64,000 bases of DNA from Spizellomyces punctatus DAOM BR117. Lineage: Eukaryota > Chytridiomycota > Chytridiomycetes > Spizellomycetales > Spizellomycetaceae. The stretch is taken from contig NW_015971538.1 in NCBI RefSeq assembly GCF_000182565.1, positions 1,856,983 through 1,920,982 on the forward strand, given 5' to 3'. Position numbers and translations under genes: made by a program. Position 1 is the first letter of the stretch, and the number at the start of each line of letters is the position of its first letter. This document shows, piece after piece, positions 36,231 to 47,553 of this stretch. Below the pieces are notes generated by a model. It had not been told where the DNA came from and ran no database searches. It worked only from the letters and a program-made list of their open reading frames with translations.

Positions 36231-36538
36231 ATGACAAGTCTAAGTCCCGACTGTAACGAATTGAAGAAGCAATATGATGACTGCTTTAACAAGTGGTATG
36301 CAAATAAATTCTTGCAAGGAGACACAACGCCAGAGTGTGAAGACCTCTTTAAACTATATCGGGCATGTATCTGGGTGAGTGAATTTGTCTTATTTCGTAA
36401 AGCAAAAGTATTGTCACCGACCAGTCTCGTGTGATGTAGAGAGCAATAAAAGAGAAGAACCTAGATCAACTTATCAGCGACGCACGGAAGGAGAAACCAT
36501 TTTCGGGGCCTGAGGACACACGAACGGGTGAAACATAG
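36231..36538 (+). CDS. MDM35: Mdm35/TRIAP1 mitochondrial intermembrane-space chaperone
   Basis: Two exons (36231-36374, 36440-36538) with a 65-nt intron (GTGAGT...TGTAG) encode 80 residues, the usual size. The twin CX9C layout is visible: C8 and C18 in PDCNELKKQYDDCF, then C36 and C46 in ECEDLFKLYRAC. The FNKWYANKFLQG segment and the C-terminal ARKEKPFSGPED are family hallmarks. With Ups1/Ups2 (PRELI) proteins Mdm35 transfers phosphatidic acid or phosphatidylserine between mitochondrial membranes. It is imported via Mia40. This gene is easily missed because it is split and short. Confidence 0.93.
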
Positions 36539-36864
36539 TATATATTCATGTCGAATTGGTTTACTTCTGCATTTTGTATAATACATCTATCACTGCGATT
36601 CTCCCTGTTGAGATCAAATGGATGCTTCTACTAAATTGCGACGAATGTCCCCTGCCTATGACATTGTTCCGTACTCAAAGCTGAGGATTGCGACTGCCGA
36701 GTCTCCAAAATTGCATTGGTATCTATTATCTATCATCTGTACAGTTGACAAATCATTCTAACGCACAATTAATGAAGCAAATAATGCACCGTATACAGTC
36801 ATATAACCATCCAGCCGTTCCATGCACAAGCCAATCTACATAGCCCACAAAACAATGGCCTTTA
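36539..36864. other. Tail-to-tail intergenic region, MDM35/Dam-like gene
   Basis: AT-rich 3' regions of two convergent genes. No open frame or motif of note was seen. Confidence 0.5.
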
Positions 36865-38920
36865 TCACAGAAGTTCGATGGTCCTCCGTCCCTCACCGTC
36901 CTCCTCTCCCAAGACTATCCCATCTAATGCCGTACCACTGCCAGTAACAGGGTTTACAGAATGTGCCTCGCTGTCCAAACCGTCCACAATCGCCGTTTCT
37001 CCTTTCCCCGTCATGAGGTTTAATCCCATGCCTATGTGCAATCCTAGTGGAAGATGGCTGTTCATAGTCATCGGATGGTGCATTCCTGGTATACCCATGC
37101 CTAGCCCCATCCCTAGCGCGGCGGCCGCGGCAGCCGCATTGCTCGGTGTACTTCCATTTGATGTATTTCCTGCAAGCGCATTGAGATAGTAACTGTGTAG
37201 AAACGATAGTGCGGTCGGATCGGAAGGGGTAACAGCCGCAAGTGCCGCAAGTTGACTTGCTGCTAATGATGTTGGCTTTATCGTCGATGGCGTGCAAGCG
37301 GGAGTATTTGGAGTGCTGTCACTCGTTGTAGGGGATGATATATTACTTGATTGGTGTGGAAGTCCAATAGGACGGTAAGCCCAGGAATTGTAGCCTGGAA
37401 TTGTACCCATTCGGCCGAACTGGGCGCAAAAGGTGCCAATATTGCTCCCCCTTGGATGACGAGAATCGCAAGAGTAAGCCGGCATATTTCGATTGACCAG
37501 CGTTAAAATCTGGTCAACTTACATGTAAACCAATACGTGACTCTCATCTTGTAAGCACTTTTCCCGTCCCGTCGGGGTTGAAAAGGACAACTTTGTGTGA
37601 AACAGACAGTGTGGATAGGCTTGCACCCTGAGAAACCAGGGAGATCCAAAATCAACTTTGAGTAACACCATAGCAGAAGTTATTTCTCCTGTTAAGAACT
37701 TGGATTCGGCGGTAAGAAACCATCTACTTTGCCGGCTGGCCCCATCAGGGTCCGTGCCAAGAGGGGGTGATAGCCATATGTCGCCATGCCACGGTTGTGT
37801 GAGTCCATTAGTAACTTCATCGTAAATGTGACGGGCGACGTGGTTGTCATGCAAGTCGTTCGCAAAGTGGCATGATGCCGGGTCTAGGTCGAAGGTTGAC
37901 TTGTTAATTACATGCTTTCCAGCGGTGATGATCTCTTTTGGTGTGTAGAGTTCATTGTTGAGATCTGTGAATGATATACCAGTTTCTATGATAGAGAGCG
38001 TGATTAGTATGCGCTGCAAGCACGGCCATGACCTTTCTAGTAGCAGGAGTGCTTACCGTATTTAACTGTCATTGCGACCACATGCTCTTCAGTAATTGTT
38101 TGACCGGATTCACACACCTGCTTCCATATAAACCGACGTACTTCCGCGGGAAACTTGTGCAATGATCGGATGTGGGATATGTTGACGGGAACGGGGAGAG
38201 ATGAGTCCTCAACAAGGGACTCGTAGACACTCCTGATGAAAGTGGACAATGATTAGAATAGAAGGGAGGAAATCAATAGCGGGGAGTCATACTTACGCTG
38301 AGCATAAGTATGTATTGGTGGTGCGGCGGCTAAAAGAAAACTTGTTCTTAGCATATGTGTAGATGGACTTTTCCGGAGCTGAAGGAATCGCAATTTAAGT
38401 ACATGGGAACGCAATTATGGCAGACGCGTCAGTTCAAAGTACCGTAGAGCTTCTCTTCATCGATCTCACGCAAGGCGGCAGCTAATAACGAATTGCATCC
38501 CGTCAGATTTAGCTCCAACTGTCCAGACATCCGACTAGAGATGAGGGCCCAAAACCTACCAACGAGAAAGAATTTTCCGGTACCAAGGTGTTCCCTCACG
38601 ACTGCCTCCAGATCTCGTAAGCGCATTCGGCGATGCTCGGTCTCGTCATGATGAATCTTGCGCTTGTTATTGCTGCCGTTGAACCCAGCTGATGTTCTTG
38701 TCCGCTTTCGCGATCGCTGTACTGTTACTATTGGTTGCTGTTCTGGTGGCGGATCGACTGGTGAAGAGCGCCGATGCGAGCGGTAAGGTTCCGGAGACTC
38801 ATACTCGGCAGCGGGTGCAGCCGTTGAAACTTCTAGGGGGGAGTGTTCACCACCGTGAATGCTGTTATATGTCAGTGGTGAATCACTGTCGTAGTCGGTC
38901 ATGGGCGATCCAGAGATCAT
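36865..38920 (-). CDS. Phage-type Dam (DNA N6-adenine methyltransferase)-like nuclear gene
   Basis: Six minus-strand exons (38920-38560, 38481-38443, 38378-38297, 38232-38057, 37985-37523, 37450-36865) join with consistent phase to 568 residues. All five introns (64-78 nt) are GT-AG. Residues 1-105 are disordered, with basic clusters (RSRKRTR, NNKRKIHH) that could act as a nuclear signal. Residues about 108-218 resemble a bacterial/phage helix-turn-helix-like domain (AAALREIDEEKLYAP, YAKNKFSFSRRTTNTYL, then a Leu/Pro-rich region ending TITEEHVVAM). Residues about 230-375 match the phage Dam pattern: ELYTPKEII, FDLDPAS (252-256 DLDPA), QPWHGDIWLSPPL, then AMVLLKVD, LSFSTPTG and HVLVYMG. The usual N/D-P-P-Y is S-P-P-L (292-295), so adenine methylation is doubtful. 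The C-terminus (about 400-568) is low complexity, with an Ala run and Gly/Met stretches. The domain match is from pattern recognition. The role (DNA binding, methylation or defence remnant) is unknown. Confidence 0.75.
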
Positions 38921-40495
38921 CTTGGCAGGTTCGTGTTGGGCTTGTTTGAACGGCGTCGGGCGAGATCCACCTGTAAGGTATTGTTTTCACAATGAACGCG
39001 CGAATGTCCGCGTACCTACTTGGAACGGCGGAGCCAAAGTAAGTTTGCGCATGCCACATGAACGTCCTCACAGCAGTTTTTTCAGCATACATACCAAAGG
39101 AAATAAAATTGTAGATCAGTTAAAAGGAGAGAACGCTCAATTGCCAACTAGATCTCAGCGTTAAGAGTACCAGAGCGTCAGATCCAATGTAAGTTTGGCA
39201 GTGATAATGATGAGGAGGCAGGACGGGGGAGGGGAAACAAGACAAATAACCAAGCAAACAAAATGTCATGCCCCGGAATGGGCCAAGAAAACCCACGTCC
39301 TTATAAGCGATCGTGTGGGGGGTTTTGATGCGAACGGAGTTGGGATGAAGTAAGCGTTGTTTAGCACGCGGAGTACGCGATGTAAAGCTTACAGAAGCAC
39401 CGACACGACTTTTAACATTTGCCCAGAGTGGCCAGTGTCTTCTTTCGGGATTGGCTGTGAACGCTGTATTTGAGGGTCTTTGTTTGTGTCATTAACGCTA
39501 ACCCCATTTGGGAGATTGGGAACTGTGAAAGGATGCTATATCGACCGGACGACTTTGCGAACATTCTTCAGTGGCATACAAATGCTGCTCCCAAACATAG
39601 ATAGAAACGTTAGTAGTCTTCCTCTTAGTCCTGCCTGCTTTTGTGGCCGTGGCAAATGCAAACGTTTTTCATCGTTTAATTTCCCTCAAATACCGCGAAG
39701 GTCGGCCAACCCTGTACCAAGGCACGGTATGTACCTATCATACTGCCCGTACACAAAGGGACCGCAGAAAGCGGAATACAGTTGAGGACATATGGCGGAA
39801 ATGACATAAAGAAATCTTTACATGAGTCTCATATCAGACTGATTTGAGTTCGCGATTCATCCAGCTCGTTGCAGCCTGCACGAGTCCTGCCGGAATTCAA
39901 AAACTTTTGATTTCTCATAAGATGCCGAACGTGTCAATAAGTTAACGTCGCCGACTATCTATCTGCAATTGCAGGAATTTGCTGGCCACTTTCCAAGTAC
40001 TGCAAAATTGCATTTATGTAACAGCAAATGGCAGTGTGTATCTAGCATATTGTCCCTGTCCTTCAAAAATATCTTTGACCCATGCAGTTGATCCAGTTTG
40101 GATGTGAGTGGTGTATCCAAAGGAGCAGCAGAATCCGAAATCGACGTGACTTGATTGACCGCCAAAAAGTTCTTTGATGCCACTGCCAATTTCAAACAAA
40201 CCCAAGTTACTGGACTTGCTCTGTTCACACTGATTGTGGTCAACAGTATGCGCTTTCACTATATAAATGGACACTTCGAAACTTGTCCCAATGTCTTGAT
40301 ATCTGAAAACTCCGTTAATGTAGACAACTGTTCGCAATACCTTTGCACAGGCAATGCTCGGACGCAGAGTCAAACTCTCCCTGCAACTGTGGTGGCGCAG
40401 CACGTTAGTAAAAGATTACGAGAGCGAACATCCGACAAGATTTATGTCGTCCAAAGCTCCATCACAAGCGTCAACAGCCGCACCGCCCCCAAAGG
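38921..40495. promoter_or_regulatory. 1.6 kb region between Dam-like gene and kinesin-2; no supported gene
   Basis: This region must hold the divergent promoters of the Dam-like gene and kinesin-2. Frames at about 38883-39092 (minus) and 39959-40403 (minus) are open, and the latter has some coding-like segments on two frames. No start, splice chain or family was established. An extra 5' exon of the Dam-like gene in the first interval is possible. Confidence 0.4.
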
Positions 40496-43093
40496 ATGTC
40501 AGCCCCTAAGCCTTCCACCGAAAATGTTATTGTCGTCATTCGTTGCCGGCCCTTTTCAGAAAGAGAACGGCAAGCAGGTCACAAAAAAGTGGTGAAAATT
40601 GATCCCCAAACCGCTTCCATTTCACTCACAAATCCCAAGACCGAATCCGATATCAAGAACTTTACTTTTGATGCGGCCTTTGATGAAGATTCACGACAGG
40701 TGGAAGTGTATGATGCTACTGCGAGAATTATCGTTGATGCGGTTTTGGGTGGTTTCAATGGGACCGTTTTCTGCTATGGTGAGTGTTCCTCAATCTTGAG
40801 TGACCAGCTTTATGCTGACCATGCAAAACATATCTTTCATAGGTCAGACTGGAACTGGAAAGACGTTTTCCATGCAGGGCATAAGTGATGTTCCAGATCT
40901 CCGTGGTATCATCCCCCAAGCCTTCCATCACATCTTTGACCACATCTCGCACCGCTCTACCGAAAAGAAGTTTTTAGTACGCGTATCGTTTCTTGAAATT
41001 TATAACGAAGAAATCAAAGATCTGCTGGTAAAGCAAACCAAGGGACAGAAAGTCAGTGGTTTGGATCTAAAAGAACACCCGGAAACAGGGGTGTACGTAA
41101 AGGACTTGAGCGCTCATGTTGTGAAAAGTGTTCCAGAAATGGAGGATCTCATGACAATTGGAAATAAGAATCGATCTGTAGGCGCAACCTTAATGAACGA
41201 GAATTCATCTCGCTCACATTCAATATTCACGATCACGGTCGAGAGTGCTGAACCGGGAGAGGACGGAAAAGATCGGATTGTGGCTGGCAAGTTACATCTA
41301 GTGGATCTAGCCGGGAGTGAGAGGCAGAGCAAAACTGGAGCGAGTGGGGATAGGTTGAAGGAGGCGACAAAAATTAACTTGAGTTTGAGTGCATTGGGAA
41401 ATTGCATCAGCGCGTTGGTAGATGGAAAGAGCTCCCATGTTCCTTACAGAGATTCGAAACTTACGAGTAAGTCACCGCTGAGGTAGTGTTACGGGTTACA
41501 CGGTATCCTCTAATCGTCTTCCTATTTACAGGACTGCTTCAGGACTCTCTCGGAGGCAACGCTAAAACATTAATGATAGCAACTCTCTCACCCGCTTCAT
41601 ACAACTACGATGAAACTCTCTCAACTCTCCGATACGCCAACCGCGCCAAATCCATCAAGAACAAGCCAAAGATCAATGAAGACCCGAAGGATGCCATGTT
41701 GCGTCAGTACCAGGAGGAAATTGAAAAATTGAAGCTGGCGCTTGCTGCCAGGCAAAAAGGAGCGGGCGCGGAGGGCGCAGGCGTACCTCAAGTTATTACC
41801 AAAATTGTTAAAAAGAGAGTTGTTAAAAAGGTACCCAAGTTAGTGCCCAAAATCAGCGAACGGAAAGGAGTGGATGAATTCGGCAAGCAAGAATCTGACG
41901 CGGTTGGAATGTGATGGGTGGGTAGGGACCAGGGCGTCAAACTGGAATAGGATTATAGACGAGTTCAGATGTATCTTTGCTCATAATCCCCTTTCGAACC
42001 TCGACCCTGAGACCATCACACGCCTCCAAGCTCAGGTTGAAGCAGAAAAACGAGCCCTGCTAGTGTCCAAAGACATTCTCACATCAGAGAAGAATCGCAT
42101 AGCAGCTGAGCTGGAGAAAAGAGCTCAAGAGCTCGAAACAGAGCGCACCATGCGTGAGACACTCTCGCAAAAGCTCAAATCACTAGAAACGCAACTGATC
42201 ATTGGCGGAGGAGACATTGGAGGTTTTCTGCAGCACGTGGAGCACCAAGAGCGGCAACTGGAAGAAACGGCCACCAAGCTTGAACAGCAACTCCATCGTG
42301 AACGGATCCTAGAAGAACAATTGGAGGCTCGGCAAGAAGTTCAACTTCAAATGGAGGAACACTATGCCTCTCTCCAAGAGGAGGTAGACATTAAAACCAA
42401 AAAACTGGCAAAGCTCTTTGCTAAACTTCAGGCGGCAAAGACCGAAATCTCCGACCTAGAAGACGAATTTCGCGCTGAGCGTGAAGATTTTATTGATACC
42501 ATTCGTGAATTATCCCGAGAATTGGGATTAAAAACAGCAATAATCGAAAACTTTGTTCCCGTTGAAGAGAAAATAAAGATCGAGCGACGCGCTATATATG
42601 ACGAGGAGAGCGATGAATGGGTTTTAGAACCGTTCAGAGATCGAAATCTGGATAGGCGAATCCCAAGACCGTGTAGTTTAGGTGCAGGTGTCGTGAAGAG
42701 GCCTCTGTGTAGATATGCGAGAATGATGATCAGTTTAGGCATCGAGAGCATCAGATATCGACCCGATAATATCGTAACATTACCGGTGAGTGAAGAGTCA
42801 TAATAACGGGTCCTTTCTTCTGGGTGAACTCATTGGGCAGCGTTGAATAGCTTGATATGCCAGAACACGCAAGCATCAACAACTCGGTACCTCGCCAACA
42901 TCCCACAGCATCCCAAACGCTGAAAGGTGCCCTCGACTACGTGCTGGCCGCTGACGACGGCGAAGAAATCTTGGTGGCTGATACGGAGGTACCCGACTAT
43001 GGGATACGACAACGAGCGAGGGCTGGTGCATCGATGCATTCCAAGCGCAAGGATGGCAGTGACGGGCGGAGATCGGGAAAGGTGGCAAAATAG
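40496..43093 (+). CDS. Kinesin-2 (KIF3/FLA10-type) heavy chain
   Basis: Exons 40496-40778, 40843-41466, 41532-about 41910, about 41969-42785 and 42851-43093 give a protein of about 781 residues. The junction near 41.9 kb is the best-fit choice and not certain. The motor shows [25 protein letters not shown] (P-loop assembled over an intron), [19 protein letters not shown] and [35 protein letters not shown]. The last of these is a strong kinesin-2 neck signature, followed by the basic KKRVVKK linker. A long coiled coil (about 42000-42540) precedes the conserved tail ([28 protein letters not shown] spliced to LDMPEH). Kinesin-2 drives anterograde intraflagellar transport. Its presence implies a life stage with a flagellum. 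It converges with uS4m. Confidence 0.93.
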
Positions 43094-43309
43094 AATTAGT
43101 TACGTGGATGCACAGGGCATGTATTTACTTTTGTTAGAGGGCTGGGCCATGTAAGATGACTTGGACGGTGTTGCCGTCATTGTGCTTAATTGATGTGATA
43201 AATACAAGAAAAGAATCACTAAATTACAACTCCCCACTCACTCTAGATTACCTACAACGATCATTGATTTTGTGCAAGTCCCATATTTTCCCGTCCCCTG
43301 CACTTTAAT

Positions 43310-44328
43310 CTAGTATTTTTCATTCTTCGCAGGCTCACCAGCGGCCGATGGCTCCCCTCCAGGTCTCGTTGTTTCCTTTTTCGCTTCCCTTGTTGCTCTT
43401 GCAGCCTCCTCCCTTTCGTTTCTACGCTTCTTGCGCAGCGAAGCTGCTTCCTTGTCGTCTCGTCTCCGTATTTCCGCAAACTTTGGCTTCAACTTGATCG
43501 TCTGACCTTCGATCACAACTGGCGGCTGCAAATTTGGATTGGTCTTGACCGAGAGTTTCTTCTTGTAAATCGAAGAGTACCATTCATACACGAGTTGATG
43601 CCAGTCCGGCGGAAAAGGAGAAGGAACCTCTACTTGGTCTGGTTGGGGAAGTGGAGTTCGCAGGAAAACTGTAGAACACGTTTGGTAGTCCACTTCGAGA
43701 TACGCGGGCAGGAACATCCAGGGTGCCATATAGTCGACGCGCTTGAAGATTGGTTTGCCAGAGTCGTCCTTGCCGATGGTAGGTACGACATTGTAGTCTA
43801 CAGTTACCATATCGCCATCTTCAAGACTACGGGCAGGGTATGCACACTGTCGGGGAAATTGCCTATGCATAAGCGAGATCTTCCTTAAATACATGCGCAA
43901 TTAAAACTTACCGGCTTTCCGTTGACCTTAACATGTCCTTGAATGACAAAACTCCTTGCCTGCCAAATGCTGCTTGCAAAATGACTTCTAAACACAACCA
44001 CATCTAATCTCCGTTCAGTCTCCGCAAAAGCTAGCGCCTGCACAGGTGGAAGCCGATCTTTTTCTGCCTGTGTCATTTGTTGCAAGGGTAACCGGGCAGA
44101 CCAATGCCGTTGAATTAGCTGTCTTTCCGTAATGTTTGGAACATGATAAGCACGGAGTTCCCGTTTCGCCGTCCATTTCTGTTGAAAGACTGATTTCCGA
44201 GTCAGGTCCTCTGGTGCATTGCGAGTCGCCAAGGCATATAGGTTATATTTGTTCCATGACATGCGGATGAGAGCACGGTTTGGGTCAAAAGGGTCTTTGA
44301 CCTTCCATCTTATAATGCGGCCTGGCAT
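43310..44328 (-). CDS. Mitochondrial small-subunit ribosomal protein uS4m (Nam9-like)
   Basis: Two exons (44328-43912, 43846-43310) separated by a 65-nt intron (GTAAGT...GACAG) encode 317 residues. The start Met lies at the usual uS4 N-terminus (MPGRIIRWKVKDPFDP). The RNA-binding S4 domain is clear: ERRLDVVVFRSHFASSIWQARSFVIQGHVKVNGKP, spliced to CAYPARSLEDGDMVTV. A fungal mitochondrial extension follows (APWMFLPAYLEVDYQTCSTVFLR, PPDWHQLVYEWYSSIYKKK) and ends in a long Lys/Arg/Glu coiled tail. The protein nucleates assembly of the mitoribosomal small subunit. There is no strong classical presequence; basic N-terminal residues may serve for import. It is divergent from PAB1. Confidence 0.92.
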
Positions 44329-45255
44329 GGTTTTGCTGGTTTATTGGAAGGGCAAAGTCAGCCGGATCAAAGCTCGTCGACCTCTTCGTGAGCGAACTCC
44401 ATGGCAACATACGCTGTGCCACTATGCAGCTGTGCCACTAATGCTTACGTAGGCAGCCGCCCACGCGATCCTACGGATCCGCACCTTCAAGAAGCAACAA
44501 TGCCTTGGAGTTGCGGTAAGAATGACGACGCCTTGGAGCCTGCAGTCGGTGTTCGTAACAAGTAGGAGAGATTCAAAAGTGTCGAACATTGCAAACACCG
44601 TTTCGGAGATACATAGAATGTCCCCTACCCGCCATATGTCGCCCTACTTTCACCAACGTGAACCCCCATTTTTGTCGTGTGTTCGGGTGAGCGTCAACAA
44701 TGCATCGAGAACTGCGCTTTTGTATCTCGTCTCCCTCCTTTGTTGCATAATCTCCAAAAGTGTGTTCTGTTGAATGAGCAAAGCAGCTCCGGGACCTGCG
44801 CATGACAGCATGTGACACGTCGCTTCTGATTGGCTGATGACAATCCTCCCTTTTTTTTTTGTCGTTTCTATTTCTCAAAAGGAGCGTCACGCGCGCCCAT
44901 ACGAGTGGCTTAGTACAGTTGACGGAGGGTATATAAACGAAACGCAGTTTTCTTCCCCTCCCGTTCCTTCCTTCCCTCCTTCCCGTTCCCAGCTTCGCCT
45001 TTGCGTGCTTCACTTCCTACTCAAAAAATTCAAAAAACCCGTGTAGACATTGCACTTTTGCATATCCGTTCTGGAAAAGAGACTCCTTCACTGTGATCAT
45101 CTCTTTTGTTTCAAGCGATCTGCAGAGTCTTTGTCGGTATTTCACATAAAATAAAAAATCACTGTCGCTAGCTGCTGCTTTCGGTTTCGACGAAAACAAA
45201 CAAAAAACCTTCAAAATCACTTTCCGCTTCTCTTTCGCCAAAAACCTTGAAAGAA
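44329..45255. promoter_or_regulatory. Divergent promoter uS4m/PAB1 with TATA box and A-rich PAB1 leader
   Basis: The interval carries a TATA-like TATATAA at 44930-44936, about 320 nt before the PAB1 ATG, followed by a pyrimidine-rich tract at about 44949-44990. The presumed 5' leader contains several short A-rich runs (about 45020-45036, 45148-45160, 45193-45208). These could bind the poly(A)-binding protein itself. No other gene is supported. Confidence 0.55.
44930..44936 (+). promoter_or_regulatory. TATA box upstream of PAB1
   Basis: TATATAA lies in a GC-richer context immediately upstream of a long polypyrimidine tract. Its position fits a strong promoter for the abundant PAB1 transcript with a leader of roughly 280 nt. 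Confidence 0.6.
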
Positions 45256-47553
45256 ATGGCTACTACTGCTGCTCCTGCTGCTGTCCCCCCCACCGTCGAC
45301 GGTGCCGCTGATGCTACCGCTGTCACTTCGGCTCCCGTCGAGCAGACGCCCTTGACGGCCGACCCTGCTGCTGCTGCTGCCGCCGCCGCGGCCGCCGCTG
45401 CCGCTGCCGTGCAGTACTCTCAGCCCATGCCGTATCCTGTTCAAGGTGGCTTGCCTATGACTGCTCCACCTACTGCTGCTCCTGCGGGTACTACGAGCGC
45501 CAGCCTTTATGTTGGTGACTTGGGTAAGTTATAATTCCACAAAGACGTTTTCCTTTCTGGATATGCTGTAACTAATAATCTTACCCGTCCCTAGATCCCT
45601 CTGTTACTGAGGCGCAGCTCTTTGAGATGTTCAACGCGCTTGGTCCCGTCGCCTCCATCCGTGTGTGCCGCGACGCCGTGACCCGTCGCAGCTTGGGATA
45701 TGCCTACGTTAACTACCACAATGTTGCTGATGCCGAGCGTGCCTTGGACAACTTGAACTACCAGCCCTTGAAGGACCGTCCTATGCGTATCATGTGGTCG
45801 CAGCGTGATCCGGCTACTCGCAAAGCTGGCGCCGGTAATATCTTCATCAAGAACTTGGACCCTCTGATTGACACTCGCGCCCTGCACGAGACCTTTGCCG
45901 CTTTCGGTCCAATCCTCAGCTGCAAAGTTGCTATGGATGGCGACCAGTCCAAGGGTTACGGTTTTGTCCACTTTGAAGAGGCAGAGTCTGCTGAGCAAGC
46001 AATTAAGCACGTCAATGGAATGTTGTTGAACGACCGCAAAGTGTATGTATTTGCTGTTGATGCTTACTATGCGCTACGAGCTTTTTTCTTATATCGATCA
46101 CAGCTTTGTCGGTTACCACATTCCCAAGAAAGAACGCATGTCGAAGATTGAGGAGATGCGCTCAAAGTTCACTAACATCTACATCAAGAACTTGGACGAA
46201 GCGGTCACTGATGAGGAGTTTAGGGACATGTTTGAGCAGTTCGGAGCTGTCACCTCTGCTGTTGTTTCTCGTGACCCGGATGGCAAATCTCGTGGATTTG
46301 GATTTGTCAACTATGGTAGCCACGACGAAGCTCGCAGGGCTGTTGAGGACATGCATGAAAAGGAAATCAATGGTAAACAGCTCTATGTTGCTCGTGCCCA
46401 GAAGAAAGCTGAACGTGAAGAGGAGCTACGCCGACAGTACGAACGCATTCGCGAGGAGAAGCTGAACAAGTACCAAGGTGTTAACCTGTACGTCAAGAAC
46501 TTGGATGACAGCATTGATGACGAGAAGCTTCGCCAAGAGTTTTCGGTTTATGGGGTCATCACTTCTGCCAAGGTTATGCGTGACGAGAAGACCGGTACTT
46601 CGAAAGGATTTGGTTTTGTGTGCTTCTCCTCACCTGAGGAAGCCACCAAGGCTGTAACCGACATGAACGGCAGGATGATTGCGTCCAAGCCCATCTACGT
46701 AGCTCTTGCCCAGCGTAAGGAGGTTCGTCGCCAGCAGCTCTCGGCCCAAATGCAGCAGCGCCAACAGATCCGCATGCAGCAAGCGGTGGTACCTGGTGTT
46801 CCTGGAGCTTACCCAGGTGCGCCCATCTTCTACCCTCCTGCGGGTATGCCTCCTCAGGCGCAGCGTGCTGGTATGTTCTTCCCTGGACAAATGGCTCCTC
46901 GCCCGCGCTGGGTTGGTCCTGGTCCACAAGGTGCTCCTCAGCCTGGTCAGCCTCCTGTCCCTAGTGGTCCTTACCCTCCTCAGGCTGGTCAAGTTCCTCA
47001 ACAATTTGGCATTCCCATGGCTCAACGTCCTCCTCGCCAGCAGCGTCAGGGTGGTGGACGCGGACAGCCCATGCCCGCACAACCTGGTCAACCTCGTCAA
47101 GGAGCTCCTGCTGTCATCCCCGCTGGACAACCAGGACAACCTGGAGTCGTTCCCCCCAATGCCGGTCGCGGTCGGCCCGCAGGTTACAAATACACGCCCA
47201 ACGCCCGTAACGCTCCCATTCCTGGTCAGCCTGGAGCTCCCGTCCCTGGAATGCCTGGCGCAATCCCCGTTAAGCCTGTTTTGAACTCAAAGACCTTGGC
47301 CGACATGCCCCCAGACCAGCAGAAGCGTATGCTTGGCGAGGCCCTGTTCCCTCTCATTCAGCAGATGACCCCCCAGGCTGGTAAGGTCACTGGCATGCTT
47401 TTGGAGATGGACCAAAGCGAGCTTCTGCACTTGCTTGAGGACACCAAGGCCCTTCAGGGCAAAGTCGGGGAGGCCGTTGAGGTCCTCGAGGAACACATTC
47501 GTCAGCAGCAGCCCACGGACGCAGGTGAACAGCCTGCGGAGGAGAGCCAGTAA
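45256..47553 (+). CDS. PAB1: Cytoplasmic poly(A)-binding protein
   Basis: Three exons (45256-45523, 45595-46042, 46104-47553) encode 721 residues. An Ala/Pro/Thr-rich N-terminus with a 14-residue Ala run (GCN repeat near 45361-45410) precedes four RRMs. These show the RNP2/RNP1 pairs [45 protein letters not shown] and [15 protein letters not shown]. The 61-nt second intron joins NDRKV to [12 protein letters not shown] Pro/Gln/Gly-rich linker leads to the MLLE (PABC) domain ([37 protein letters not shown]), which recruits PAM2-motif partners. It covers mRNA poly(A) tails and promotes translation and mRNA stability. Codon use is biased to C/T-ending codons, as expected for a highly expressed gene. 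Confidence 0.98.

Noticed and set aside
40441-40503. Upstream ATG at 40444 as kinesin-2 start
   Set aside because: It is in another frame and meets a stop within 22 codons. The ATG at 40496 leads directly into the motor domain.
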